This document shows positions 7,963 to 16,281 of a stretch of DNA of 64,000 nt, in pieces. Made by a program: the position numbers and the translations under genes. The notes below the pieces were generated by a model that saw only the letters and a program-made list of their open reading frames with translations, was not told the origin of the DNA and ran no database searches. The stretch comes from CAYJPV01 sp964372095 (GTDB taxonomy: Bacteria > Acidobacteriota > Vicinamibacteria > Vicinamibacterales > JAKQTR01): positions 29,816 through 93,815 of the forward strand of contig CAYJPV010000024.1 in NCBI GenBank assembly GCA_964372095.1, written 5' to 3'. Numbering within the stretch: the stretch's first letter is position 1; every line of letters starts with the position of its first letter.

Positions 7963-9114
7963 ATGAGAACAGCGATATACGTGGCGGGCGGACTGCTGGT
8001 GATGGCCTTTGTGGCCGCCGATGCCAGCAAGGCGATGGCGGCGCCGCAGCAGCGCCATCTCCTCACGGGCACCTACGAGCTCCAGACGAACCGGGGAGAC
8101 GACCCACGGCGCGCGGCCGAACAGGCGGCGAGGTCAGTACCCGCCGCCCGGAGGCAGCGGACCGTCGAGAGCCTGCTGGCCAGACTGGAAGCGCCGGAGA
8201 TGATCGAGATCGAACGCGCGGGCAACTCGATCACGATGGCATCGACGCGGGGCGCGCGCGTGACGATCGAGGCGGACGGCAGAACCCACTCGGAGCGCTG
8301 GAGTGCCGACCGGACGATGAATACGCGCGCGACGCTCAGAGGCGAACGCCTCACCGTGGCGACGACCGGTTACCGGGGTGACGCGTTCACCGTGACGTTC
8401 GATCCGACGGAGAATGGCCGCGTGCTGCGCATGACGCGGACGATTGACGACACCGACCTGCGCAGGCCGGTCACCGTCCGCAGCTTCTACCGCCGGGTAT
8501 CGGACGCGGCGCGGTGGGAGACCCAGGTCCACATCCGTCAGGACGCGTACGACGATCCCCGCCGGCCCGTGAGCGACACCTTCGTGCCGGACGGCACCAG
8601 GCTCGTGGCCATCCTGGACGCTGCCATGAGCACGACGCGGGCGCGTGAAGGTGATGTCTACACGTTGACGGTTGTGAGCCCCCGCGAGTACGAGGGGGCC
8701 ATCATCGACGGGACGGTATCGCGCGTGAACGGCTACGGGCAGGCCAATGGCGGTGTCGCGATGACGCTGGATCTGCAGCGTATCCGCCTCCGCGATGGCC
8801 GGACGCATCCGTTCGCCGGGGTGATTGAGCAGGTGCGGACCCCCGACGGCGGAACGGTGGGGCTTGATCGGGAAGGCTCGGTGGACCGCGACACCAACCG
8901 GACGCAGCGGACCGTGGAGCGGGGCGTGATTGGCGCGGCGCTCGGTGCCATCGTGGGCGCCGTGGTGGGCGGAGGCAAAGGCGCGGCCATCGGAGCCGTC
9001 ATCGGGGCGGGCGGCGGTGCAGGCACGGTCCTGATCGAAGGCCGCGACCGGCTCGACCTGCCGCGAGGCACGGAGATGACCATCACCGCCGGTGATGACA
9101 GGTACAGGCAGTAG
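7963..9114 (+). CDS. Secreted protein with C-terminal glycine-zipper segment
   Basis: 383-residue protein with a signal peptide (MRTAIYVAGGLLVMAFVAAD). A soluble region of about 280 residues has no recognised fold. Near the end there is a glycine-zipper stretch at about residues 325-355 (IGAALGAIVGAVVGGGKGAA). It ends in LDLPRGTEMTITAGDDRYRQ, typical of YMGG/OmpA-like Gly-zipper proteins of the envelope. Glycine zippers associate with or cross membranes, so an outer-membrane or periplasmic role is likely. AAGGAG precedes the start. It sits immediately upstream of CsbD. Confidence 0.7.
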   Translation: MRTAIYVAGGLLVMAFVAADASKAMAAPQQRHLLTGTYELQTNRGDDPRRAAEQAARSVPAARRQRTVESLLARLEAPEMIEIERAGNSITMASTRGARVTIEADGRTHSERWSADRTMNTRATLRGERLTVATTGYRGDAFTVTFDPTENGRVLRMTRTIDDTDLRRPVTVRSFYRRVSDAARWETQVHIRQDAYDDPRRPVSDTFVPDGTRLVAILDAAMSTTRAREGDVYTLTVVSPREYEGAIIDGTVSRVNGYGQANGGVAMTLDLQRIRLRDGRTHPFAGVIEQVRTPDGGTVGLDREGSVDRDTNRTQRTVERGVIGAALGAIVGAVVGGGKGAAIGAVIGAGGGAGTVLIEGRDRLDLPRGTEMTITAGDDRYRQ

Positions 9115-9168
9115 GACGCTCGCGGATCCGCGTGCGATGGAGCACGCCATGATGACAGGAGCAGACGC

Positions 9169-9375
9169 ATGTGGAACAAAGACGAACGTGACGGCAAGGC
9201 CGGCCAGGCAAAAGGGCGAGTCAAGCAGGCGGTCGGCGCCTTGACCGGCGACAAGGGGCTGAAGGCCGAGGGCAAGGTCGACGAGGCTGCCGGCAAAGTC
9301 CAGGAGACCGTCGGTCACATCCGCCGGAAGGCCGGCGACGCTATCGACGAACTCGGCAAGGCGGTGAAGAAGTAG
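9169..9375 (+). CDS. CsbD family stress protein
   Basis: 68-residue hydrophilic, Lys/Gly/Ala-rich protein with the CsbD pattern (KGRVKQAVGALTGDKGLKAE then GKVDEAAGKVQETVG). CsbD proteins are abundant under general stress in many bacteria; their biochemical role is not established. AGGAG lies upstream of the ATG. It is placed between a glycine-zipper protein and a CAP-domain protein, in line with a small stress gene cluster. Confidence 0.93.
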   Translation: MWNKDERDGKAGQAKGRVKQAVGALTGDKGLKAEGKVDEAAGKVQETVGHIRRKAGDAIDELGKAVKK

Positions 9376-9402
9376 AGGCTGGCTGGCGGCGCGGAGCCGG
9401 GG

Positions 9403-9975
9403 ATGAACCTGCAGGCGGCATCGTTGCTGGTGCTTTGCGCGGCCCTGAGCGCCGTAGGCGTGATCGGCGATCGGGTGGCGCCCGAGGGCGCCGGCCTCAC
9501 GCCCGCGCAGGTGCACGAACTCGTGCGCGCCCACAACGTCTGGCGCGAGCGCGCCGGTGTGCCGCCGATCCGCTGGGCGGCCGACCTGGCCGCCCGCGCT
9601 CAGGCGCGCGCCAGCGAGTTGTCCGCCCAGGGATGTCGCATCGCGCACGGACCGCTGCCGCGGGACATCGGCGAGAACCTGTTCCGCGTGTCGGCACTGC
9701 AGCACACCGGGGAGCGGCCAGACGAGGTGTTCGCCCTGACCGCCACGGCGGTCGTCGACGCGTGGGGCGTGGAGTCAGACGACTACTCGCCCTCGACCGG
9801 AGCCTGCGCCCCCGACCGGCAGTGTGGTCATTACACCCAGATCGTGTGGGCTGCGACCACCGAGGTCGGCTGCGGCATGTCCATCTGCCCTTCGCTCGGA
9901 CAGGTCTGGGTGTGCCATTACCGCCCGAGGGGCAACGTCCGGATGTTCGGGTCGTCTGAAGATACGTCGTCGTGA
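9403..9975 (+). CDS. Secreted CAP (SCP/PR-1) domain protein
   Basis: 190-residue protein with a signal peptide at about residues 1-22 followed by one CAP domain. Visible family motifs are LVRAHNVWRERAGVPPIRW (helix 1, His), GENLFR (Glu of the putative metal site) and CGHYTQIVWAATTEVGCG (the GHYTQ/V signature). A final VWVCHYRPRGN carries the second signature. The paired cysteines suggest disulfides outside the cytoplasm. The function of bacterial CAP proteins is mostly unknown. It starts 27 bases after csbD. Confidence 0.93.
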   Translation: MNLQAASLLVLCAALSAVGVIGDRVAPEGAGLTPAQVHELVRAHNVWRERAGVPPIRWAADLAARAQARASELSAQGCRIAHGPLPRDIGENLFRVSALQHTGERPDEVFALTATAVVDAWGVESDDYSPSTGACAPDRQCGHYTQIVWAATTEVGCGMSICPSLGQVWVCHYRPRGNVRMFGSSEDTSS

Positions 9976-9990
9976 GTCCAGGAGGCAGAG

Positions 9991-10425
9991 ATGACTATGT
10001 CAGCGAAAGCCGTGGTCGGCGCCCTGACGATCGTTGGTGTGTTCCTGCTGGGGTACGCACCCGCATCGCTCACGGCGCGCGCTGAGCGGGCCGAACGGGT
10101 CCGGCTCGAGCACGCCTTGTCGGTGTCGAAGATCCAGATCCAGCTGGGCATGATGAGCTACGAAGTGAACCGGGATAACTACGGGCTGGCCGGCGAACTC
10201 GCGACGGTGTTCTTCGACCAGGTGCGGGCCGAAAGCGGCGGGCCTGCCGATTCCGCGGTGACGAAGTCGTGCCAGGCGATGCTCGCGCGCCGGGACGAGA
10301 TCACGTCCGACCTCGCGCTGGCCAGCCCGGCGGTCAAGGCCAAGATCGCGGAGATGTACGCGGACCTCTTCCGCCTGGTGCAGCCGACGGCCGCAGCGCC
10401 GGCACCGGTTCAGTCGATGCCGTGA
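9991..10425 (+). CDS. Small membrane-anchored protein of unknown function
   Basis: 144 residues. One N-terminal transmembrane segment at about residues 5-27 (VVGALTIVGVFLLGYAPA) is followed by a helical soluble part rich in Ala, Glu and Arg. No family is recognised. GGAGGCAGAG precedes the ATG, which supports translation, and the gene begins 15 bases after the CAP gene. Its last 92 bases overlap, tail to tail, with the end of the O-antigen-ligase-like gene on the other strand. Confidence 0.75.
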   Translation: MTMSAKAVVGALTIVGVFLLGYAPASLTARAERAERVRLEHALSVSKIQIQLGMMSYEVNRDNYGLAGELATVFFDQVRAESGGPADSAVTKSCQAMLARRDEITSDLALASPAVKAKIAEMYADLFRLVQPTAAAPAPVQSMP

Positions 10426-11788
10426 CGCCGGGCGCGTTCGAGTCGAGTCGCGCAGCCAGCACGGCGAACAGGAACCAGTAGTGCCTGCAGTTGAGCAGGT
10501 CGGTCGAGATGGCTTCGATGAGAAAGGCCGCACCGACTCCGGCATACGCCGCCGCGTCCCACCGCCGGTCGGGCGCATCGGCCAGCAACCGGCGTATCGT
10601 CCTCACACCCGCCACGACGATCAGGAACAGCGCGGCAAGCCCGGCGGCCCCGAGTTGGGCCACGGCCCCCAGATAGGTGGAATGGGGAGTCGTCAACGAG
10701 ATCGTGGCGGGAAACCGCCCTTCGTCCTGGAGCCCGGCCGTGAAGGCCGGCTGTCCGGCCGGGCCCACCCCGACGGGCCATGAGCGGCCGATCGCCCGCA
10801 GGCTCGCCTCCTTATTGAAGACGTACGTCGTCGGCATGACGACCCATGCTTCGCCCCGCCAGCGCCACGACACGAGCGGACTGCCGCCGACCAGTTGGGC
10901 TGCAGTCATGGCCGGCACCTGGGTTGCGCGCAGCGCCATGACGTGCGAACCCAGCGTGAACACGACCGCGACGACCACCCAGACGGCGGCCGCCCCCACT
11001 CGTGCGCGCCGCGAGCCATGGGGGCCGGCTGGCCGGGCGGATGCAGACATCACCGCCAGAGCTGCGGCGAGACACAGCCCCGTCTTCGAGACCGTCGCGC
11101 CGAGACCCAGCACGAGCAATGCGGCGAGCGCCCGGTCGCGCAACCTCCACCTCTGTCGTGTTCTGGAAGCGACAAACAGCGGAATCGCCACGAGCAGGAT
11201 GCTGGCGAGCATCTGCGGGCCGGCGGTGAAGGCCTGGGCGCGGGCCGCGGCGCCCAGGTACGGGACGGGTGTCTGGGACACCGTGGCCAGCCGGTTGGGC
11301 AGACCGGCCGTTGCCGCGATGCTGCCCAGAATCCCGAGTGCCGCAGCCGTGGCCGCCGCGTATCCGAACCAGTCGCCGACGCGGTCCAGGAGCTGCGGCG
11401 TGGCCGTCAGCCGGACGGCGATGTACAGCACCACCAGGGAGGCCGAACCCAGCGTTTCGAGAAGTCCGGCTCGGCCGGCCGGATCGTCCGACCATGCGAG
11501 GGCGATCACGTGGGCGGCGAACCACGTGCCCGCGGCGGCATCGGCGAGCACGAATCGCCAGCGCACCGCGCCGGACATCCACAGCATGGCGGCCGTCGCG
11601 GCCAGTCCGATGGCCACGAGTTCGGGCGGCTGGAGCTTGAATCCCAGCCAGGGCAGCACCCACACACAATGGAACGGGAGGACCAGGAGATACCCGGCCC
11701 AGAGCACGGCGACGAGTCTCGCACGGGGGTGGGCCCCCAGCGCGTCACTACGGGCGCGCGCCGGCTGGGGGGTCATGGCCGTCCGCAC
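10334..11788 (-). CDS. O-antigen ligase-like polytopic membrane protein
   Basis: 484 residues with about eleven to twelve membrane segments and a large extracytoplasmic loop before the last segments, the layout of Wzy/WaaL-type polymerases and ligases. The signature HSTYLGAVAQLGAAGLAALF is typical of the O-antigen ligase (Wzy_C) domain; the His is likely catalytic. These enzymes join polysaccharides to lipid carriers in the periplasm. The GTG at 11788 is preferred because AGGAGG lies six bases upstream. The gene overlaps the end of speD by 41 bases and so is coupled to it. Its own end overlaps the convergent gene at 9991-10425 by 92 bases. Confidence 0.82.
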   Translation of the reverse strand: MRTAMTPQPARARSDALGAHPRARLVAVLWAGYLLVLPFHCVWVLPWLGFKLQPPELVAIGLAATAAMLWMSGAVRWRFVLADAAAGTWFAAHVIALAWSDDPAGRAGLLETLGSASLVVLYIAVRLTATPQLLDRVGDWFGYAAATAAALGILGSIAATAGLPNRLATVSQTPVPYLGAAARAQAFTAGPQMLASILLVAIPLFVASRTRQRWRLRDRALAALLVLGLGATVSKTGLCLAAALAVMSASARPAGPHGSRRARVGAAAVWVVVAVVFTLGSHVMALRATQVPAMTAAQLVGGSPLVSWRWRGEAWVVMPTTYVFNKEASLRAIGRSWPVGVGPAGQPAFTAGLQDEGRFPATISLTTPHSTYLGAVAQLGAAGLAALFLIVVAGVRTIRRLLADAPDRRWDAAAYAGVGAAFLIEAISTDLLNCRHYWFLFAVLAARLDSNAPGVTASTEPVPALRPSAAPGGRGPRTSPRSWP

Positions 11789-12128
11789 GAGGAACCTCCT
11801 GGACCGAGACGTCGCGCGCGCCGAAGGCGCGGCCCAGTTCGGCGACGGCCTCCAGGCTTCTGAGCCGGGTGGAGCAGGAGAAGATGTCGACGTGTGCGGT
11901 TGCGCTCTCCGGCCAGGTGTGGATGACCGCGTGCGACTCGCTCAGGATGAGGACGCACGTGAGCCCCGTTCCGGGAAACACGTGGGATGCCATGTGTACG
12001 ATCGTCGCCCCGGCCCGTTCCAGCGTCGCGACGAACGTCGCGCACACGGCTTCCGGACTCTGTCCGGCGAGCGTCATGCACTCCCGAAGGTCAACCGCGT
12101 AGAGCACGGGCGGAGCGTGGGTCTGCAT
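11748..12128 (-). CDS. speD: S-adenosylmethionine decarboxylase proenzyme (prokaryotic SpeD type)
   Basis: 126-residue small-form AdoMet decarboxylase that self-cleaves to a pyruvoyl enzyme and makes decarboxylated AdoMet for spermidine synthesis. The processing site is Glu64-Ser65 in LSESHAVIHTWPE, and Ser65 would become the pyruvoyl group. The companion stretch AHVDIFSC is also conserved. No spermidine synthase gene lies nearby. An in-frame ATG at 12143 is an alternative start. The overlap with the O-antigen-ligase-like gene is unusual and suggests coupled expression. The C-terminal tail (about 20 residues, PRADGHDPPAGARP) is not conserved. Confidence 0.9.
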   Translation of the reverse strand: MQTHAPPVLYAVDLRECMTLAGQSPEAVCATFVATLERAGATIVHMASHVFPGTGLTCVLILSESHAVIHTWPESATAHVDIFSCSTRLRSLEAVAELGRAFGARDVSVQEVPRADGHDPPAGARP

Positions 12129-12263
12129 GATGCCCAGCAGCATACCGAAGGGCCTCAGACCGCGGCTGTTCAATATTGGACAGCGTCCTCGAGGCCCCCC
12201 GCCGTACGATCCTCGCTGGTACGGACACGAGCGCACCGTCATTCGCACACAAGGAGAAGCACC

Positions 12264-13082
12264 ATGAATCGCAGCAGAGCCAGGCTCCTGACAGGCGTGG
12301 CACTTGCCGCGCTCCTCACCGGACCCACCTTCGCCCTGGCCCAGACCGCTCCGTCGCTGGGAACAGCCCAGAGTTTCGCCGTCCTGGGCGGCTCGACCGT
12401 CACGAACACGGGCACGAGCGTGGTCACTGGCGATCTGGGCGTCAGCCCGGGCGGCGCCGTCGTCGGGTTCCCCCCCGGGACCGTGGCGTCCGGCACTATT
12501 CACGCCGCTGACGCGGCGGCGCTGGCCGCGCAGAACTCCGTGACCACGGCGTACAACGACCTGGCCGGACAGGCGTGCACGCAGGTGTTGACGGGGCTGG
12601 ATCTCGGTGGGATGACGCTCACGCCCGGCGTCTATTGTTTCGCGACCTCGGCTCAATTGACGGGCACGCTCACGCTGAACGCCCAGGGTAATGCGAGTGC
12701 CGTCTTCGTCTTCAAGATCGGCAGCACCTTGACCACCGCAAGCGGGTCGGCGGTCGTGATGAGCAACGGCGGATCACCGTGCAACGTCTTCTGGCAGGTG
12801 GGTAGTTCCGCGACCCTCGGGACGAGCAGCACGTTTGGGGGAAGCATCCTGGCGTTGACGAGCATCACGCTCACCACGACCGCCAACGCAACGGGCCGGT
12901 TGCTGGCGCGAAACGGTGCCGTGACGCTCGATACCAACAACGTGACCGTCCTGCCCTGCGCGCTCGGGCCCGTCCCGACGCTGCCCCAGTGGGGAGCGCC
13001 GCTCCTGGCTCTGGGGCTGAGTTCCATCGGATACGTGATGCTCCGCCGCCGCCGGAGAGTGGGAGCGGTGCCGGCGCGTTAA
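12264..13082 (+). CDS. Ice-binding-like protein (DUF3494) with IPTL-CTERM-type tail
   Basis: 272 residues: signal peptide (about 1-27, ending ALAQ), then the ice-binding/DUF3494 beta-helix with repeated GDLGVSPG, GTIHAADAAALAAQN and LTPGVYCF motifs. The C-terminus carries VPTLPQWG, a hydrophobic helix and an Arg cluster (RRRRR). That is the layout of the IPTL-CTERM protein-sorting signal, which is trimmed and anchored by a membrane protease. Some members bind ice; many are adhesins or surface proteins without tested ice activity. AAGGAGAAG precedes the ATG. Confidence 0.92.
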   Translation: MNRSRARLLTGVALAALLTGPTFALAQTAPSLGTAQSFAVLGGSTVTNTGTSVVTGDLGVSPGGAVVGFPPGTVASGTIHAADAAALAAQNSVTTAYNDLAGQACTQVLTGLDLGGMTLTPGVYCFATSAQLTGTLTLNAQGNASAVFVFKIGSTLTTASGSAVVMSNGGSPCNVFWQVGSSATLGTSSTFGGSILALTSITLTTTANATGRLLARNGAVTLDTNNVTVLPCALGPVPTLPQWGAPLLALGLSSIGYVMLRRRRRVGAVPAR

Positions 13083-13088
13083 GCCGTG

Positions 13089-13115
13089 CCTGGGCCGGGC
13101 ACCGCCCGGCCCAGG
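13089..13115. terminator. Bidirectional hairpin terminator
   Basis: A perfect 12-bp GC stem, CCTGGGCCGGGC and GCCCGGCCCAGG, with a 3-base loop. It lies between two convergent genes, the ice-binding protein and the lmo0937-type protein. No clear U-tract follows, so it may act as a stabilising hairpin. Confidence 0.6.
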
Positions 13116-13132
13116 ACGTTCTCATCGGCACG

Positions 13133-13282
13133 TCAGGCGATTCGCCGGCCCTGCAGCAGCCTGATCACCAGCACCACGACTGCCACGACGAGCAGGATGT
13201 GAATGAACCCGCCGACGGTGTAGGAACTGACGAGACCGAGTACCCACAAGACGAGCAGTACGACGAAGACTGTCCAGAGCAT
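13133..13282 (-). CDS. lmo0937 family small membrane protein
   Basis: 49-residue protein made of two hydrophobic helices around a short turn: MLWTVFVVLLVLWVLGLVSS, then YTVGGFIHILLVVAVVVLVI, ending in a basic tail (LLQGRRIA). This is the lmo0937-type family, common in stress-related gene clusters; function unknown. AAGGAGGTAGTG just upstream of the ATG is a strong ribosome-binding site. Confidence 0.9.
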   Translation of the reverse strand: MLWTVFVVLLVLWVLGLVSSYTVGGFIHILLVVAVVVLVIRLLQGRRIA

Positions 13283-13326
13283 CACTACCTCCTTCGCGGA
13301 CCGACCACCATGTCCGCGCCATCCGA

Positions 13327-13770
13327 TTAACGACCCGTCCTTCTTGGCACCGACGCGTCGGACTCCAGACCCAGCCGGGCCAGCAGGCGCCGGGCCTCGT
13401 TGAGGTCCGCTTCAAAACCCGCCAGGTCCCGTTGCGTCACCACGGCTCCAACGCGGCGCTCGACGCTTCGCGCCTGCGCGCGACGCAGCACCGCTCGCGC
13501 AGTCTCGAGTTTGCGGCTCGCGGAGGCGTACTTCCGTTCGTGCAGGTCGACACGGGCCCCAAGCAGGGCCGCGTGGGCCTCGTTCAGGTCGTTGCGCACC
13601 GCCGACGACTGCAAGGACCGATCGAGGTTCGCCCGTTCACGGGCCATCCACAGCCCGCCCGCCACGACCGCCATCAGCACCGCCGTCAGGACGACGAACA
13701 CCATCGGGGTGGTCAACGGCCCAACAGACCCCGACGTGCGGCAACAGGCTGGATGGGCTGCGACCGTCAT
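13327..13770 (-). CDS. Single-pass membrane protein with coiled-coil, coupled to PBP1
   Basis: 147 residues. One membrane segment at about residues 20-45 (VFVVLTAVLMAVVAGGLWMA) is followed by an Ala/Arg/Leu-rich helical region likely to form a coiled coil. No family is recognised. Its ATG overlaps the stop of the penicillin-binding protein gene by four bases (ATGA), so it is coupled to that gene. A helper or regulator of the PBP is possible but is only inferred from this coupling. Confidence 0.75.
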   Translation of the reverse strand: MTVAAHPACCRTSGSVGPLTTPMVFVVLTAVLMAVVAGGLWMARERANLDRSLQSSAVRNDLNEAHAALLGARVDLHERKYASASRKLETARAVLRRAQARSVERRVGAVVTQRDLAGFEADLNEARRLLARLGLESDASVPRRTGR

Positions 13771-16091
13771 GGTGCTCTCCGGTGCACGGCCTGCCGCCCC
13801 AGACCGCCGTCACTGGAGCCCTCGGCCCGCTCTCCATCCGTGGTGTCGCCGACGCTCGGCGTGCCGGCGGACCGCCTAGCCAGGTATTGATCAATCCCCT
13901 GCTCGATCGTGCGCGGGAAACGCGGTGTCGGCCCGGCCAGTTGCGCCTGGTGGATGCGAAGCATGATCTCGCGAAAGACCGGCAGCGCTGTCCGGCCGCC
14001 GGTCTCTCTCGTGCCCAGCGGACGGTTGTCGTCGAAACCGATCCGGACCGCGACGGTGATGCCACCCGGGCCGTATGTGGAACCCACGAACAGCGCGTCC
14101 CGGTAGTCGCTGGTCGTTCCGGTCTTGCCCATGACCGGAATCGGGAAGTCACGGCGGTCGAGCACGTTGGCGGTCCCGCCCGGAATACGCACGACACCGC
14201 GCAGCCCTTCCTGGACCTTGCGCAGGGCGCCGGACTGGATGACCCGCGTTCCCGGGCGTGCCACGTACACGTCCTCGCCGGACGAGTCCGTGACCCGTGC
14301 GAGCACGTACGGCTCCGCCAGGATGCCCGACGCAATCCCTCGATACGCATCCGCCAGCTCCAGGAGGCGCACCTCGGACGCACCCAGCGCCGTTGAGAGA
14401 TACGGCTGCAGCGGCGAGCGGATGCCCATCTGGCGGGCTGCGCGAATCACGGTATGGACGCCGATCTGGCGCGTCAGCCAGACCGCCACGGCATTGCGGG
14501 ACTCTGCCAGCGCCTGGCGAACCGGGATCGGGCCTTTGAAGACATGGTCGTAGTTGGCGATGAGCTTGGAACCGCCGTTCCCCATGGGCACCTGGATGGG
14601 CTCGTCGGGCACCTCGGTGTCCAGGTCGAGACCTGATTCGAACGCGGCCAGGTACACCAGCGGCTTCATGGCGGATCCCGGCTGGCGCAGCGATTCGGTG
14701 ACTCGGTTGTAATCGGAGTAACGCGTGTCGCGATCGTTGTAGACCTGCCGCCCGCCCGCCTCGGCCAGGATTGCGCCGTCGGCGTTGCGGAGCACGACCA
14801 CCGAGCCCTGAATCGTGCCCGCCGACGCGGGATGGCGCTTCTCATACGAGGCCAGCCCGTGCTCGAGCGCGTCGTTGACGACGGTCTGCACGCGGGCGTC
14901 AATCGTCGAGCGCACGATGATCCGCCCCTGGAACAGATCTTCGACGCCGAATCGTCCAGCGCCGCGCTGGGTCAGCTCGCTGAGGACGTGCTCGATGGCG
15001 GCGGGTGCCTGCGTCTTGATCGGGTTTCGTGTCACCACGTGGATCGGCTCGCCCTGGCAGCGCGTAGCGAGGGCCAACGGGATGTAAGCGTTGCTCGCCA
15101 TCAGGGCCAGAATCTGGTTCCGGCGGGCCAGCGTTCGCCGATTGCCCGGCACGGGCGCATAGTCGCGAGGGGATTTGCTGATGGCCGCCAGCAGCGCCGC
15201 GGTGCCCGCGTCGTCCGGGCCGAGACTGGAGAGACGTTTGCCGAAGTAGTACTCGGAGGCCGCTGCGAAACCATAACGGCCGTTGCCCAGGTAGATGAAG
15301 CTCGCGTAACGCGCGAAGATCTCCCGCTTGGCCTGCTGCGAACCATATCGTCGCCGCATCTCTCGTTCGAGCCAGAGCGTGAGGCGCACTTCTTCCATCT
15401 TGCGCAGGAGCTTGTTCATGGCGGGAGCGCCGAGCAGCACCGACAGGAGCCGGGGCGGGGCCAGGCCGGCATGGAACACCGGATCCTCATTGGTGCGGCT
15501 CGTCAGGATCTGCAGGAAGTAGCCGCGCACGAGTTGTTGCGTCAGCGTCGAACCACCCTGCGGGAGCCGCAGGCGGAACCCGCTGTCGCCGTTCCACCAC
15601 TCAGCCAGTGAACGCGCGGCCGTCTTCTGAATGACGCGCGGCAGCACGCGGTAGTCCACGCCGGTATGCGAGAAGAAGTGTTTGTCCTCTGCGGCCAGGA
15701 TGGCCTGCCGGAGGATGGTGGGGATCTGGTCGTACGTCACGACCTGGCGGTACTCGCGTGCCAGTTCGATCAGGACCGCGCCATGCGCGTCTCGAATGAT
15801 GCCGGTGGTGGGAGGCTCGAACCGGATAAACGCCGCGAGATCAGGCAGGCCGGCGCGCTCGAAGTACACATGGTGCACCAACCAGACCGCGGGAGACAGC
15901 ACGACGGTCGCCGTGAGGGCAGCGACGGCCAGCAGCACCATCAGGCGTCGCCTGGTGGCCCACATGCGAGCGGCGAACCGGCGCGTGACGCGGATCCCCG
16001 CGCGGAACGCCCGGATCCGTTCGCGCGGCTCGCCTGACGGCGAGACCGGGTCGTCCGGCGACGGTCCGTGGGCGCGGGTCGTGTCGGTCAT
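13767..16091 (-). CDS. Class A penicillin-binding protein (bifunctional glycosyltransferase/transpeptidase)
   Basis: 774 residues. A cytoplasmic tail and a membrane anchor at about 49-72 come first. A GT51 glycosyltransferase domain follows (EDKHFFSHTGVD with catalytic Glu135, and the GGSTLTQQLV motif). Then comes a transpeptidase domain with all three active-site motifs: SxxK in RQPGSAMKPLVYL, SRN in ALAESRNAVAVWL, and KTGT in GKTGTTSDYRDALFVG. It builds and cross-links peptidoglycan in the periplasm. A stretch with MxKLLRKMEEVRLTLWLERE is typical of PBP1a/1b enzymes. Length is normal for the family. It is followed by the coupled membrane protein. Confidence 0.96.
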   Translation of the reverse strand: MTDTTRAHGPSPDDPVSPSGEPRERIRAFRAGIRVTRRFAARMWATRRRLMVLLAVAALTATVVLSPAVWLVHHVYFERAGLPDLAAFIRFEPPTTGIIRDAHGAVLIELAREYRQVVTYDQIPTILRQAILAAEDKHFFSHTGVDYRVLPRVIQKTAARSLAEWWNGDSGFRLRLPQGGSTLTQQLVRGYFLQILTSRTNEDPVFHAGLAPPRLLSVLLGAPAMNKLLRKMEEVRLTLWLEREMRRRYGSQQAKREIFARYASFIYLGNGRYGFAAASEYYFGKRLSSLGPDDAGTAALLAAISKSPRDYAPVPGNRRTLARRNQILALMASNAYIPLALATRCQGEPIHVVTRNPIKTQAPAAIEHVLSELTQRGAGRFGVEDLFQGRIIVRSTIDARVQTVVNDALEHGLASYEKRHPASAGTIQGSVVVLRNADGAILAEAGGRQVYNDRDTRYSDYNRVTESLRQPGSAMKPLVYLAAFESGLDLDTEVPDEPIQVPMGNGGSKLIANYDHVFKGPIPVRQALAESRNAVAVWLTRQIGVHTVIRAARQMGIRSPLQPYLSTALGASEVRLLELADAYRGIASGILAEPYVLARVTDSSGEDVYVARPGTRVIQSGALRKVQEGLRGVVRIPGGTANVLDRRDFPIPVMGKTGTTSDYRDALFVGSTYGPGGITVAVRIGFDDNRPLGTRETGGRTALPVFREIMLRIHQAQLAGPTPRFPRTIEQGIDQYLARRSAGTPSVGDTTDGERAEGSSDGGLGRQAVHRRAP

Positions 16092-16281
16092 GTCCAGACC
16101 AGCATGGTGGAGTGGACGACGAACGTCTGTTCACTCTTGCACAACATCGAGGCGCCCGGCCCAGGGCGCACCCTGTTCCCAATAGGACAGACACGCCTCA
16201 TCCGTCCACCTAGGATGTGTCGAGGAAGAGTCGTGCATCGTGCACGGTTCGTCCGGTTGGGTTAATCACTGGGAGGTCAGG

